A stretch of 64,000 nucleotides of DNA, from the NCBI RefSeq assembly GCF_020921035.1, contig NC_063150.1:2418001-2482000 (forward strand), in the 5' to 3' direction. Of the stretch, positions 1 through 11,453 are shown piece after piece. The stretch comes from Rhodamnia argentea (Eukaryota; Streptophyta; Magnoliopsida; Myrtales; Myrtaceae). Within the stretch, counting starts at the first letter, position 1, and every line of letters begins with the position of its first letter. A model generated the notes under the pieces. That model had not been told where the DNA came from. It ran no database searches and saw nothing but the letters and a program-made list of their open reading frames with translations. A program made the position numbers and the translations under genes.

Positions 1-1230
1 CGATGGATTGGATTCTTGGAGATGGATCATTAGGAAGTGAGAGTATCGAATTGCAAGTACTTCCTCTAAATCTTCCATTCATTTCTACTTCCCTAAAGAA
101 GGAAATTTTGACCGGTGAATACTAAGGGTGTGATACCGGGGTTGATTGCGGGGTCTACATAGATCCCACTTGTATTCTTAAGTGAACGATTGTAGTGAAT
201 TATTACCTTTAATGACCATCATTTGCTCCCAAAATCTACTAACCATGATGTTCACAAAATTCTCAACGCAAGTGTACATGTCAAACGAGTAATATAATGA
301 TGAGAAAAGATATCGTCCCCTAGAGATTGATGATTAATAAACTAATTAAATACTAAAAATGGACTAATTCACCACCCACCTGGGTGGCACCGCTGGTTCG
401 CGCACTTTTCCTCTCGCAAAAGGTCGAGTGTTCGAATCCCGGTGGCGTTGCGGGGTGATTTAACCGGTGGCACGTGTGTGGTGGCTAGCACGTGTTGCCC
501 CTAGGGTTTACCCCTCGTTTGCCGGCCGTGCGGGGGTTCCCTGGGTCGCCAAAACAATAAAATGGACTAATTCTAAAATTTATCTAACAAGTAAAAATAA
601 AATTGAGAATAAAATAAAATTAACAATCTTAAAGGTAAAAGTTTGGAACTAGATGCAGTAAATCAATCAAATAAATACGTTAGAGCATCTAATTTCACCA
701 TAACCACTAAACATGAACTTGGGATCTTTACGCAGACAAGAACAATGTTAAACATATGATAGTGGAATTTTCTCTGCTATTTACTATCCTATCTCTAGGT
801 ATAGTAAACCTACTCGGTTTATCAATCTACTATATCTCTATGTGAATTTAAATAAACATAAGTGCATTAAAATTTATGAATATTTTCGATTTATAATGAG
901 TCTTCTAGATCACCTTATCGCCGAAAACTACACAAATAACATGGTATATTTCTATCCACATTATAATTCATGGTTATATATTATAAGAAGCAATTGCATA
1001 GTACCACTTCTCAGTCTCAAACATGCAAATCAGATCACTCAAATAGTGGCCAATCATTTAAAAGCATTAAGCACAATAATATATAACTCACATGAATGAA
1101 ATCACTTGCAAAATATAAACATCAAGAAATTCATATCTTTATGGTCGGGCTATATCGTAGCCCTAACAAAAGAAAATTAGAACATAATAGAAGAAAAAAT
1201 ATAAATATAAATTAAATCAAACATCTTGAA
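1..1230. repeat. Probable LTR-retrotransposon remnant
   Basis: This AT-rich stretch has no credible ORF. Near 270-345 it reads like an LTR or leader segment common in plant Gypsy-type elements: a 'caagtgtacatgtcaaacg' stretch, then 'tatcgtcccc', then 'agattgatgattaataaact'. I recognise only the style of the sequence and see no gag or pol coding here. It is interrupted by the SINE at 371-558. The boundaries are guesses. Confidence 0.3.
371..558 (+). mobile_element. tRNA-derived SINE with 15-bp target-site duplication
   Basis: The 188-bp insert is flanked by a perfect 15-bp direct repeat, aaaatggactaattc, at 356-370 and 559-573. Its 5' part resembles a tRNA gene. An A-box-like segment lies near 381-400 (gggtggcaccgctggttcgc). 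A B-box-like segment, gtgttcgaatcccgg, lies near 428-442. The body then continues as unrelated GC-rich sequence and ends in an A-rich tail (ccaaaacaat). A pol III-type head, an A-rich 3' end and a long target duplication are the hallmarks of a SINE moved by LINE machinery. The flanking repeat is seen directly; the family name is unknown to me. Confidence 0.8.
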
Positions 1231-2836
1231 TCAAAGAGCAAGAATTTTGTCACCACTTTGTCTTCTCTTAAAAATACTTGAAAAACTCCAAGAACAAAAG
1301 AACATGCGAAAGGTCAAAAACGTAGACGTCTCTCCCAAACTCTTTTTGTTATCCTCCCTCTCGAATAACATTCAAGACTCCGGAATAAAATAAAATCCTA
1401 AAGATAACATTAAGATATCCTAAAAACAAGGTAATCTTCTGACAATTTGGTATTTATCTTCTAACAATTCTGCTGGTGACATCTTGATTTCTTTCTTTCT
1501 TTTTTTACCTTATCTTCTACATTTATCATTATCCTGTACAAACAAGGAAAATTTGAATAAATAAAAGGAAATTCAAATATTTTCTCAAAGATATTATATT
1601 ATTTGTTGCCTAAAATAGGTAAAATAACTCTATTTCTAGAGTTATCACATGACTTCTATTTAAACACATAAAAAATATAATACCTTATCAAAGTAAAAGT
1701 GTTAGTTATGGATATCGCCGGAAATGAAAACTCGGACTAACGGCTCCAGATTACATACTTTTCATCAGACGCCATGGAATATTGCGGGATCGGGCGAAGA
1801 CAATAGAACAAGGAAAGCACAAAAACTTGTTGCTGATTTTAAATTCTATCTCTTGGAGCCTGGAACTTATCTGTCGAAATTTGTTCCCTAATTTTTAAAT
1901 ATTAGAACATATCCTGTATGTCCTAAAACTTGGAAATTACCATATTTCCACCAATTCGATTCTTCAATTCCCGATTTTATCCTAAAACCATGCTTATCCT
2001 TGACAAATACTGGTTAATGAGTTTCTAGAGGTTTTGTTAGCCTAATCGTTAGTTAAAACTTAAAAGCTAATTTCGTTGGTTATTCAACTTCAATTTTCTT
2101 TAAAGACAATCTCATATTTTTCCATTTCTGACATGTGGAGCTTAAGTGGGTTTAACGAGAAAACTGTTCAAACAAATGATCGAATCAGTTGTTGTTGGCT
2201 TCAACTTGAGTCCAAGCTTAGGACTTCCTTTGAATATCGACATTATAAAATAGATGTACGTGATGAATGATATTATAACCTACTATCAGATCAAAAGAAG
2301 AAAGGTAGGCCACTTGAAATATAGATGACATGAATAATTGAAAATCATTTTTATGACGAGGATAGATTTCACCGGCCGATTTCCGAACCCTTTATTTGAA
2401 AAAAGGTCTTCTTAGAATCTAACTAAATCGTTCCTTCGAGACCGGTTTAGTCAGATTCGGATCGGTTCGATTGGAGTTTTTTTTTTTTTTTTCCTTCCTC
2501 TCTCGCCTACTTTCCACTCCCAAACAAAAAAGTGTCACGTCGCTTCGTGAAGTCCCTATCAAAGGAGCCAAAGTTGAGAATGTTGCTTCATCGAGTGCTC
2601 TTGAGTGCCGACCAACCGGCGGTGGGCCCGCTACCATTCTTGTCGCGGTCCATGTAAGATGTTCGTCAACGGATAAGACCAGCAGGCCAATTTCTGACCC
2701 CAGCCCAGATTTCAATCCCATGTTCCCATTTGTCAAAATCGATCTGCCGTTGTATGTTGAGAATCCTATAGGTGTAGGTAATATAGTCAAGTGTTAAACG
2801 TTTAATTTTGTGTCATGCGATGGAACACGTGCAATT
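1231..2836. other. Gene-free AT-rich stretch
   Basis: Both strands lack a recognisable gene. The block at 2419-2797 is GC-richer and open on both strands for about 110-120 codons, but it matches no family I know and begins next to a long poly-T run. I therefore do not call it as coding. The remainder is AT-rich intergenic DNA. Confidence 0.5.
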
Positions 2837-3182
2837 GGGATAATGGTCCAAAAAGTCCTAAATCTATTATACGATGGCCAATTTAGTAAATTTTTCAATT
2901 GTATCAATTTAGTCATACACCTTTTGACAATATACCGATTTAATTCTAATCATTTCAGTTGTGTCGGTTTGGTTCAAAACCGTTTGAAAATTTGTCAATT
3001 TTTCAATCCTAAACGTACTATTTGGATAATTTGCTGGTAATGACTCTTTTGACAAATTGTCAAAAGATTTAGGACTAAATTGATAAATCGTTAAAAAGTT
3101 TAAGACTAAATTGATACAATTAAAAAATTTAAAACTAAATTGATCACCGTGCAACAAGTTGAAGACTTTAGATAATTTTCCC
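2837..3182. repeat. MULE-type MITE, family A copy 1
   Basis: The left end (gggataatggtcc, then aaaaagtcctaaat) is an imperfect inverted copy of the right end (gactttagataattttccc). Inside each end, segments such as caatttagtcat and gactaaattgat repeat in opposite orientation, so the whole element is close to a long imperfect palindrome. It belongs to the same family as the copies at 4524-4873, 6708-7328 and 29078-29691. I found no convincing target duplication for this copy. Confidence 0.6.
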
Positions 3183-3506
3183 ATTATTTCTTGGATATTA
3201 AGTTGGACTTGCGGACACCGTCGCCGTGAATTGTTGTTCTCCTCGGGGACGTTAAGGACATCGTCACGGCCAATCATTTGGAATCCGAGAACTCTCTAAA
3301 GCCGACAAGAACACCTTCTTGCGTCGGTCGGACGCCACCGCCTTCGGGGTGGACCGAAGCAGGCGCCTAAAACAAAATGGGATCACGTGGCAACATGGGT
3401 ATTTTTTTCGGCTAGTACGCTTGTTATTCGAGACAAAGTAGGTGATCTAAGAGAGACATTTCATGAGACGAATAGGTAATTGCTCTTCTCAAAAAGCAAA
3501 ATTAGA

Positions 3507-4106
3507 TAGGGGTGATCGATTCACGATCCAATCTAGTTCCCCTCAAGAACCGAAAACTTTGGACCAGTGATCCCAGTTCCCAATTTTCGAAACCGGGGAC
3601 CGGCCCGATAGGTCCGATCCGGTTCTCATGCGGTCCAATAGAGCCACGTCAAATCTGAGTGTCCCCTTGATGATTATTATTTCATCCAGTTACTTGACTT
3701 TAATACAACGAAATTACTGGAGAATAATCATATCCACTTTGGAAGTATTTGGGTACTCATATCCTTTCGAGAAACAAAAAATCGTTTCCTTATGACGAAG
3801 TGGGTACCATTTTGTCATCCATAGGCAGTACTAACTTGCTCTGCTTTTCTCAATGCATTTTATATTGTTTTAGCTTATATAACCCATAGAAGGGCATAAT
3901 CGATGAGAATAGTTTAAGAAATTTAAAAATAAAATAAAATCTTTCGGTTCGCTCCGATCCTGTACCCCTGAAATTGGAAATCGGACCATTCGGACACTAG
4001 TTCCAATTTTAAGGACTGGAAACCGGCCCGCTGTCCTTTAGAATCGAGAACCGGACTACCGATCCGGGCGATTCCTGATTTGATTGTTCCGATTTGCTTA
4101 TCCCTA
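3507..4106. mobile_element. Non-autonomous hAT-like element
   Basis: The 600-bp segment begins taggggtgatcgattc and ends gatttgcttatcccta, which are imperfect terminal inverted repeats of the taggg-type common in plant hAT elements. The 8-bp flanks aaattaga and gaattagg agree at 6 of 8 positions, as expected for an old hAT target duplication. The ends are rich in 'aaccgg' and 'gaaccgg' motifs in both orientations. There is no transposase ORF, so mobility would depend on another copy. Confidence 0.55.
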
Positions 4107-4523
4107 GAATTAGGGCCTATGTTCATTGGAGCGAATTCGGTTTCGATTTTGTGGTTTCAAACCATACATTCCATTTGAGGTCATTGTGTAGTTGCCCACG
4201 ACCACAGCAAAGCTACCTGGTGATGAAGTGTGAGTTTCCCCGTTTTACCAAAAAAATTTGGTTGAAATGATATGAATTTTGACCTAATTATCCTCATTGA
4301 TTTGTATATCAATGCAAAGCCCCCTAGACTTCTAAACAATTATCCCTGGCTCTATAATGAACTCGCTTTTGATTCAAGTTAACTTTTCCTCTGATCCAAT
4401 TCTTCCACACCGTCCAATCTTGATTGTAATTATAAACAAATTCTGAAAATAATGACTATAAACTCAGGATGAATACTCGAAAATTAAAGTGCAAAGAAGA
4501 GTATTGCAATCTGTGCTAAAATT

Positions 4524-4873
4524 GAGAAAATTACCCAAAAAAAATCATAAATCTATTACAATTATGTCAATTTAGTCATTTTTTTTCCAATCCGGTCCAT
4601 CCAACGGATTTAGCTTGCCAACGACATAATATTTTAATTTTTTTCTTTTTTCTTTTTTCCCCTTCCCTCTTCTTCCTCTAGCCAAAAAAAAGAAAAAATA
4701 AAAATAAAATATTAAAAAAATATTAACCGTATTACGTCTCCGGCCGATCAAAATTTACGGATGAACTAAATTGACACAATTGTAAAAGATTTAGGTTTAA
4801 ATCGATAAAAAAAAAATTACAGAATTGACATGACTGCAATAAATTTCTAACTTTTTTTTTGGATAATTTTCTC
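4524..4873. mobile_element. MULE-type MITE, family A copy 2, with 9-bp target duplication
   Basis: The 350-bp element starts gagaaaattaccc and ends ggataattttctc, so its termini are inverted. Both flanks carry the identical 9-mer gctaaaatt (4515-4523 and 4874-4882). A perfect 9-bp target duplication is typical of Mutator-like elements. The interior is AT-rich, with poly-T and poly-A tracts, and non-coding. This copy provides the family classification used for the other members. Confidence 0.8.
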
Positions 4874-4882
4874 GCTAAAATT

Positions 4883-6698
4883 AGTTTGCGAAATTAATAT
4901 ATGCCGTGATCGGCATACTTCTGCTGGGCAACAAGTATGATTTGCTTGCTTAAACATCCACTTATTGTCGGTCACGTCATTTCCGGTACCAAACTCGTAC
5001 ACCCATCTTAGTACACGCAGTATCACGATTACTCGAGTGGGAACTCTCCATGTGTTCAACGGGCAGCCCTCATTTATGGACCAGAACAAAGAACCAAAAT
5101 TCTACGAGTTCCTAACCCTGGAATTCATTATCATAGTACACTGGAAAAATGAATTCACGTGCGTCATTCTCTGCTTAGTCTATCGAAATCCAGCGATCTC
5201 TCCCCAACCTTTGACTCGAGTTCAGGCTCTGGCGCAGACCCAGTTGACAATTCAAACCGTACTCGCAATCTGAACGCGCCCTAGTCTTAGCTGGCTCTTT
5301 CGTTGCACGAAAACTGGTTCCGCAGACAACAAAAAAAAAAAAGCAGATGTCGAACCAGAACGGACAAAGTACAGAGAGAATCTTCTGACGAGTTCGGACC
5401 GTTTCCGGGGCTCTGCGTCACCTCGGAGAAACTGTCTGAAGCTGCTCAGTTTTGACTCTGGGGCTCCAAAGCGAGACGGTGACAGCCGGAGGCTTTGACT
5501 CGTTCCTTGGGTTTTCCACGGGAAGCTATTTCCACGCCATTGTTCGTATGCTTCACCTTACTTTCTTCTTCTGTCGATTTTTGCCATCAACTTGAAGCCC
5601 TCGTCACCATCGCTGAGCTTTTTTGGCTTCTTCAATTTGGTCATATCATGTAAGTAGTTGTGATTCGGCCTTACAGCGGAAGATTTTTCTTCGTGAAGAC
5701 GCGTAGAAGATGATTTGACATCTAATCTAAGAAATCATATACATATTTACCCCGCTGATTCAATGTTATTCGTTTGATTTCTATATATTTTGTGTATCGG
5801 TTGGCTACTAATTCTTTTGTCTAAGTATTATGTATTGAAGTTGTTGTTGTCCTACATCAAATTGTGAATAGGTCTTATATATTCTTAATATTCATGTGGT
5901 TTTCCTCCACCTATAAGTTTAAGCTTTTGAGATGAACTTTCTAATATAGTATCACTTTTTTTTTTTTTGTGAATTGAATTAAGCTTTTAATAGTAGATTG
6001 TATGGCGATTAAAAAGTGAAATGGTAGATGCATTCAATAGTCAAAACATTCCAAAGGGTTGTTTCTATTATTACATGAAATTAATGGCTTGTGGCGAGGG
6101 CATTAGATGTGCTAGTTATGTAAGTTCTCCATAGCCGAAAATAAAGTTTGTCATACTTGTCAAAATCGCCAAAACTTGCACGACGTGAGACGAAATTTAA
6201 TTCTTCAGAAGCAATGGCATTTTTACATTATATCGCGACAATCAACTTCATGAAGAAGTGTAATTCTCGGGTTTTCCTCCTTGAACGTTGTTAATGGAAA
6301 GGTTTCATTTTCGACCAAAAAAAAAACTTCAGGAAGAAGTGAACCATGAGAATCAAGACTATCAATTTCTTGTATCTTTCTCTTAGGAACAAAGAAATCC
6401 GGCAAAATTCCAAAACCATGTTTGAATGATACCTAAGTTCAGTTCAAAGCTCAGTTTGCCTAACCAAATTATAGAAGCTTACATGGGATTGAAGGTGACC
6501 GAATTTGTATTGACAAATCGAGTTTTATCGCCCAAACTGGCATTGAAGAAGCATCGACAGGAACTATCAAAAACGAAAGAAAAGCAAAACTCGCAAACTC
6601 AAAGTGTTACTCAGTCAATTCCTTATCTGAAACGGTCTCCATTGACATCGCCATTCCCATATCTTCTGTACAAATCTATTGAGCTTTGTCCTCCTCCT
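4883..6698. other. Intergenic; includes a UTR-like block without a gene
   Basis: No ORF here is credible. The segment 5300-5640 differs from its surroundings: balanced base composition, short CT-rich runs and a final catgtaagta that could act as a splice donor. That resembles the 5' leader exon of a plant gene on the plus strand. I find no downstream coding exon in the next kilobase, so it may be an orphan leader, a non-coding transcript or chance. From 5700 to 6698 the sequence is AT-rich with nothing recognisable. Confidence 0.35.
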
Positions 6699-6707
6699 AG
6701 CGCTATT

Positions 6708-7328
6708 GGGAAAAGTAGCAAAAAAAAAAAAAAAAACATAAACTTATTACATTTGTACAAATTTAGTCATAAACTTTTTCACATTGTTAACAATTGAGTC
6801 CATTTAGGCAATTTAGACTGGAAATTGCTGAAATTGACATCGGCTATCCTCTTGCTGCGGTTGACATGGAACAATTTATTATTATTATTTTTTTACATTT
6901 TAAGTATTCTTGGAATTTTTTTAAATTAATTTTTACTTTTCTTTTTTGTCTTCTCTTTTCTTTTTCTTTTCTTTTTTTGCTTTCCTTTTTCTTTCTTTCC
7001 ATTCTCTTTTTTTTCATTTGTCCTTATTTCCCTCCGCTAGTTGCCAGCCTTCATGATGGTTGGCAGAGGTCGTCGACCGCCTGCGAGGGCAAGAATGCCC
7101 TCGTAGACCACAAACGAGGGTCCCTTTGCGGGATCTGGCCAAGGACCGGACGACTTGACGGCGGGCGGCGACCTCCACATTAGTGTCGTGCCACGTAGGA
7201 CGGCCAACGTCCATATCAGCAATTTCCCACCTAAATTAGTCAGTTGAACTAAATTGATTTAATGTGAAAAGGTTTAGAATTAAATTGATACAAATGCGAC
7301 GGTTTAGAACTTTTTTGGATATTTTTCC
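6708..7328. mobile_element. MULE-type MITE, family A copy 3, with GC-rich core
   Basis: The 621-bp element has ends gggaaaagtagc and ggatatttttcc with family A sub-terminal repeats (aatttagtcataaac at the left, aattaaattgatac at the right). Flanks agcgctatt (6699-6707) and agcgctatg (7329-7337) match at 8 of 9 positions, a slightly decayed Mutator-type target duplication. Unlike copies 1 and 2 it carries a GC-rich core at about 7030-7215. Open frames across this core on both strands are short and look like no known protein. Confidence 0.75.
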
Positions 7329-7504
7329 AGCGCTATGGGGTCAATGATTCTTCTTGTATGACGTTAGATATATGGCATATTTGATGCATTCTCTCGATAC
7401 AAAGCCCGTACCTACAAAATAGATGCTACTATTCTGCTCAATTTCAATCCAGTCCAAATACAAGACAACCAAAGAGAGTTTCGAGATGGGGGTGCAATAT
7501 ATTG

Positions 7505-7635
7505 ATAGGCTCGAATTGCCTGGTGGCACGACCCTCTCGGCCTTCGAGGCTGAGAGGTTACGGGTTCGAACTGTGAGGACACAACATGAGGGTTACGCAT
7601 AGCCCAAAGAATCTCTCTTAAATCAATAAGGTTCT
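7505..7635 (+). repeat. tRNA-derived SINE-like sequence
   Basis: A tRNA-like head is visible. A gcctggtggcacgacc segment stands at the A-box position. A B-box-like gggttcgaactg lies at 7562-7573, preceded by a possible short stem (ctctcggcc ... gaggctgagag). The sequence does not fold into a complete functional tRNA with a recognisable anticodon arm, and it runs on into non-tRNA sequence, so I call it a SINE. The ends and target duplication are unclear. Confidence 0.45.
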
Positions 7636-7639
7636 ACTT

Positions 7640-8848
7640 AACTATGGATTAAATGGCTAAAACGAAAGCAATCGTAGAGTGTTCATAGGCATATCTGATG
7701 GAAAGGAAACGCAACAAGAATAGAGCATGATGTAGTTTGAGCCTGAATTCGTTTACAAGAAGCTAACAACAAGTCTAGGTTCCGCCTCCCCGCAGAAAAT
7801 GTCTGAATAGGAGAGAGGGGAGAAGGTACTCGACCCGAGGGAAGATATTGTGAAGACAAATTCCGTGCGTGTCGACAATAATTGGATCTCGAATTTACGG
7901 AAAGCGGCATTGGAAGTTTAAGACAACTATAATAGGTGTCCGAGTATCGATTCTAACACAAACATAATTGCACGAGGAAGCACGCCGATCTTTGCCACAA
8001 GCACATGGGTCGAGTCACATACAGCACAAGGCGACATCATGCCGCATAGCACCATCGACCCATTGCTCGCAATGTCGGCGCCCCAAGCCGATGAGACACG
8101 CAACGGGTTTAGGATTGCCCAGTCCTGAATTCTTTTCACGTGTGGTGGTATTGAACAGAACTCTCATAAGTCTGGACACAGCCAGACCTAAACAAAGGAG
8201 GGCAATGCACTTTCAGGGGTAGAGCAACCTCATGGTAGGAAACCATCAAAGTGCTGAAGCAAACAGAAGAGTTTCATGCCAAGAAAATCTGCCAATGCTG
8301 CAAGGTAAACAATAATGTCAAACAAAAACAAGACAGCCTAGGAAAATCAGCTGCAATCTCCAATTCAATCAGACTAAATTTATGTTACAAATCATCGTTC
8401 GTCGACATCAACCGCTCCCCAACTACCCTTCCACGCCAAGTTGAACTTCAAAGTCATCATAAACCACAGAGAATCAGCTTTCCTCAACCAAGCATCACCA
8501 GCACCCTCAATTCTTGCAAGCAATACTCTCCCAAAACTTCCTCATCTGCAATTCAAGCACTTGCAAAAAGAATTTGAAATGAGCAACAAAGAAAATGAGC
8601 TCTAACTTCATCCTCCTCTTCTTTTTTTCGTCCTTCCTTGTTCCAAAGCATGGCAAACCAACATTGCCAATGTCAAAATTCCCCAAATGAGATTTCTTTT
8701 AGCATGACAAAGAACTTTGAAATCTCCATTAAATTTAAACCAAACCGCTGACTCCTAAATACTAAGACTATGCCTATAAAAGGGAAGAAAGAGACCTAAA
8801 TGATTGATCATATAAAAGAAGACTAGACTCTACTAATACTACCCTCCC
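7640..8848. other. 3' flank of the GATA1-like gene
   Basis: No coding region is recognised. The part nearest 8848 is probably the 3' UTR of the minus-strand GATA gene (AT-rich, with short A and T tracts). Short open frames between 7927 and 8577 show no similarity I recognise and lack promoter or splice context. Confidence 0.4.
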
Positions 8849-10825
8849 CTACTTTACTCTCATATCCACACCTTTCAACCCCGCACCCATTTGCTTCACC
8901 TTCCTCATCTCTATTATCTTCCGGTGCGAGTTCGAGTGCAAATTGCTTGAGAAAGTAGGGCTACTCGCCGGCCTATACTCGGGCACGAGCCGGCCTGACT
9001 TGAACCTCACCCCGCAAGCATTGCATAGAGTCTTGGGTCCCTGCGGCCCTGCACGCCATTGCGGTGTCTTCTCCGACCCGCAATGCAAGCACTTCCTCCC
9101 GATCTTGACGCCGCCTTGACCCAACTTAGCCTTCTTGCTCGCCTTCTCTTGGTCCCGGCATGACCTCGCGGCAGAAAAAACAGCGAATTCCCCACACCGG
9201 CGGCTGCGGGCCCGCTTGCTTCGGGCACGGACTGGCACATGGGGGCCGCCGCAACAACTCACAATGGTCGTGCGGCCGCTCCTGTTGCTAGTGCTGTTTG
9301 TGCTGGTCGTTGTGCTGCTGCTGCTGCTGCTGTTTTCGAGCACAGGAATGAGGCCGTCGTCCTTAAAGATGTTCCCCGGTTGGTCAGGGAGAATGTCAAC
9401 GAATGATTCCAAAGACGGGAACGCGTCCTTGTTCAATATCCATTCCAATTCTTCCTCCCCACATTCCTGCCACACAAAAAGATTGTGAGCGCTTAAGACA
9501 AATGATGGCAACCGTGAGATTCCCAAGTTATCCTGCCCATTGTATCAAACTAATAAAACTCTATTTCACAAAGATGATGTGACAATGACTCTGTAACAAT
9601 TCAAGTGTACACGAACATTTGATGATCGTATCGCATCAATAAGCCCAATAGCTTCAGCAACGAAACCGGCTCGTTCCCGATCGGAGTTTGTTGCGCACCT
9701 ATAGACCCGTGCACGATACCTACTTCCGACACACCACATCCTCCCCGTACCTAATCCATCCACCTAACCGGGCTCCACATCCCAATCGCCAAATGCAGCC
9801 TAAGGAATCGCCAGATTGTTATCACCAATGGGTCCGGATTGGAGCGATGACGAGGCAGTCACGACGTATCCCCAGAGTTTGATTTTTTGATACCCTATGA
9901 GACTACTACAATCACCAATGGTGCAATGTCACACCCCATAAGTCAACAAAGTGGGGCTAATGGCGTACCAAACTTTCATGAAAGAGCATCCACTAACGAT
10001 TCAAATTGGTTTCTTTTTGCTTGTGACAAGCAAGGTGGTGTCTTCCACAATGGACATGTGAACCCTAGAATCCCATGTAAAGATTGGAATATCTAACACC
10101 TGTCACCATGAGTGGTTCCAATCTGTCAAATTAAAATGACCCAGTTCATTTTCCATGGCACCTTCCATATATTATTATTATTATTTTTTATATTCTTTTA
10201 ATGAAATTTATGACTTTGGAGCGTTCGGAACGGAAAGTAGAGGTTTGCTCGGGGGTCCATTTATTAGGTGCAACCCTAAAATCATGACCAACAGCTCAGC
10301 ACAATAGCAAGAATACAAAAAAGAAAGAGCCCATCATGGTCAACTTCAACGAAATCCCGAAATTGCCCTCGACGAAAAGGCACGACCAGGTTCCTAAGTG
10401 AGGGGCAGAAGCGTCCTTTCGAGGGCACTAACGCACGAATCATCTCTCCATCCCCTCATTCTAAAATATCGCACGCCAATCAATCGCCGCCAGGCCGGGG
10501 ACCCGGCCGAGTCAACACCGAACTGAGTCAGCGCGCGAGCCGGCCGAGTCGGGACCGAGTCCCGCCGAGGGGACCCCAGAAACCACCGGCAAACGCCCGG
10601 GCCGGCGTTAAAAATCGGAACTTTACGGCCCTCCCTTTCGAGTAAAGACGTGAGGGGGGCGGGACTTACAGGGACAGAAGGGGTCGAATCGTCGAAACTC
10701 GCGGAGTCGGGCAACGAGGCGACGGCGGCCTTGGAGCTGCTCTTGCCGGGGTCGTCTTCCTCGTCGACGACCTCGCCCAAGTCGGTGAAGTCGAGGAGGT
10801 CCTCCATGAAACCCAGAGACTCCAT
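8849..10825 (-). CDS. GATA1: GATA1-like zinc-finger transcription factor
   Basis: Nuclear DNA-binding factor that recognises GATA motifs. Two coding exons on the minus strand, 10825..10670 and 9466..8849, join in phase 0 at a gtaagt donor and a gtgtggcag acceptor to give 257 residues. The protein opens [13 protein letters not shown], close to the start of Arabidopsis GATA1 as I recall it. It continues with an acidic segment, the motif [17 protein letters not shown] at about 56-72 (shared with GATA1), a Ser/Thr run, a basic stretch at about 131-142, and one plant class IV finger at 178-203 (CLHC, 18 residues, CNAC). The conserved tail [16 protein letters not shown] and [13 protein letters not shown] follow. 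The frame stays open upstream of the chosen Met, but that region is a CT/GA-rich leader, so I took the Met matching the family. Its position next to the GT14 gene also matches Arabidopsis. Confidence 0.92.
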
Positions 10826-10884
10826 AAACGCTTTGAGGTGAGGGGGGAGAGCACAACAAACGCCTCGGTCGAAACGGGTCGCTC

Positions 10885-10990
10885 CAGAGAGAGAGAGAGG
10901 GAGGGAGAAGACGAGAGAGTCCCTTTGTCCTGTAGAGAGAGAAAGGAGAAGAGAGGCTGCTCTTTCTCTCTCTCTCTCTGTCTCTCTCTT
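10885..10990. repeat. GA/CT-rich tract in the GATA1 leader
   Basis: Runs of gagaga (10887-10935) and ctctct (10961-10990) lie just upstream of the GATA1 start. On the transcribed minus strand they form a polypyrimidine then polypurine leader. GA repeats are known binding sites for plant BBR/BPC proteins, but whether this tract is bound is not shown by the sequence. It could also be a plain microsatellite. Confidence 0.6.
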
Positions 10991-11453
10991 CGGGGTATTA
11001 TTATCGGAAGATGGTCTTCGTGAGAAGCTCTCTGTTTTTTTTTTTTTTGGCCCCCACTCGTTTTGTTTTTGTCCCGGGATGTCGATTTTTAGCCTCATTA
11101 ATGTTTTTCCTTCTTCCGGTTCACTTTTTTTCAAAGTAACGTAGGCAGGGGAAATTCTAGTATGTGACGTCGGACTATATTATCTCCCGTGCACCCCCAC
11201 TCATCGTGTCCTCTCCTCTGCACTAATTAGGTTAATAAGGAAAAATATATCACGCGCCCTTTTTTGAGCATGGTCTTGATCTGGTTACCAAAAAAGGTCC
11301 AATTCCTAATCCCAGTAAGTCAGCTTCGCCGTAATTGCCAAGTCAGAATTCGGGTTCCGATCCGATGCGATCGGCGGAGATTACAAACGTGCCAAATTGT
11401 CGATATTGTTACGATGAATAGAAATTGTTTGCTTAACATATACCGTCTATTGA

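Noticed and set aside
2419-2797. Open frames of 108-123 codons on both strands
   Set aside because: No domain or motif, low-complexity Lys/Phe ends from a poly-T run, no promoter or splice context. Likely chance.
7505-7635. Functional tRNA gene
   Set aside because: A B-box is present, but there is no complete cloverleaf or anticodon arm, and the sequence continues as a repeat tail.
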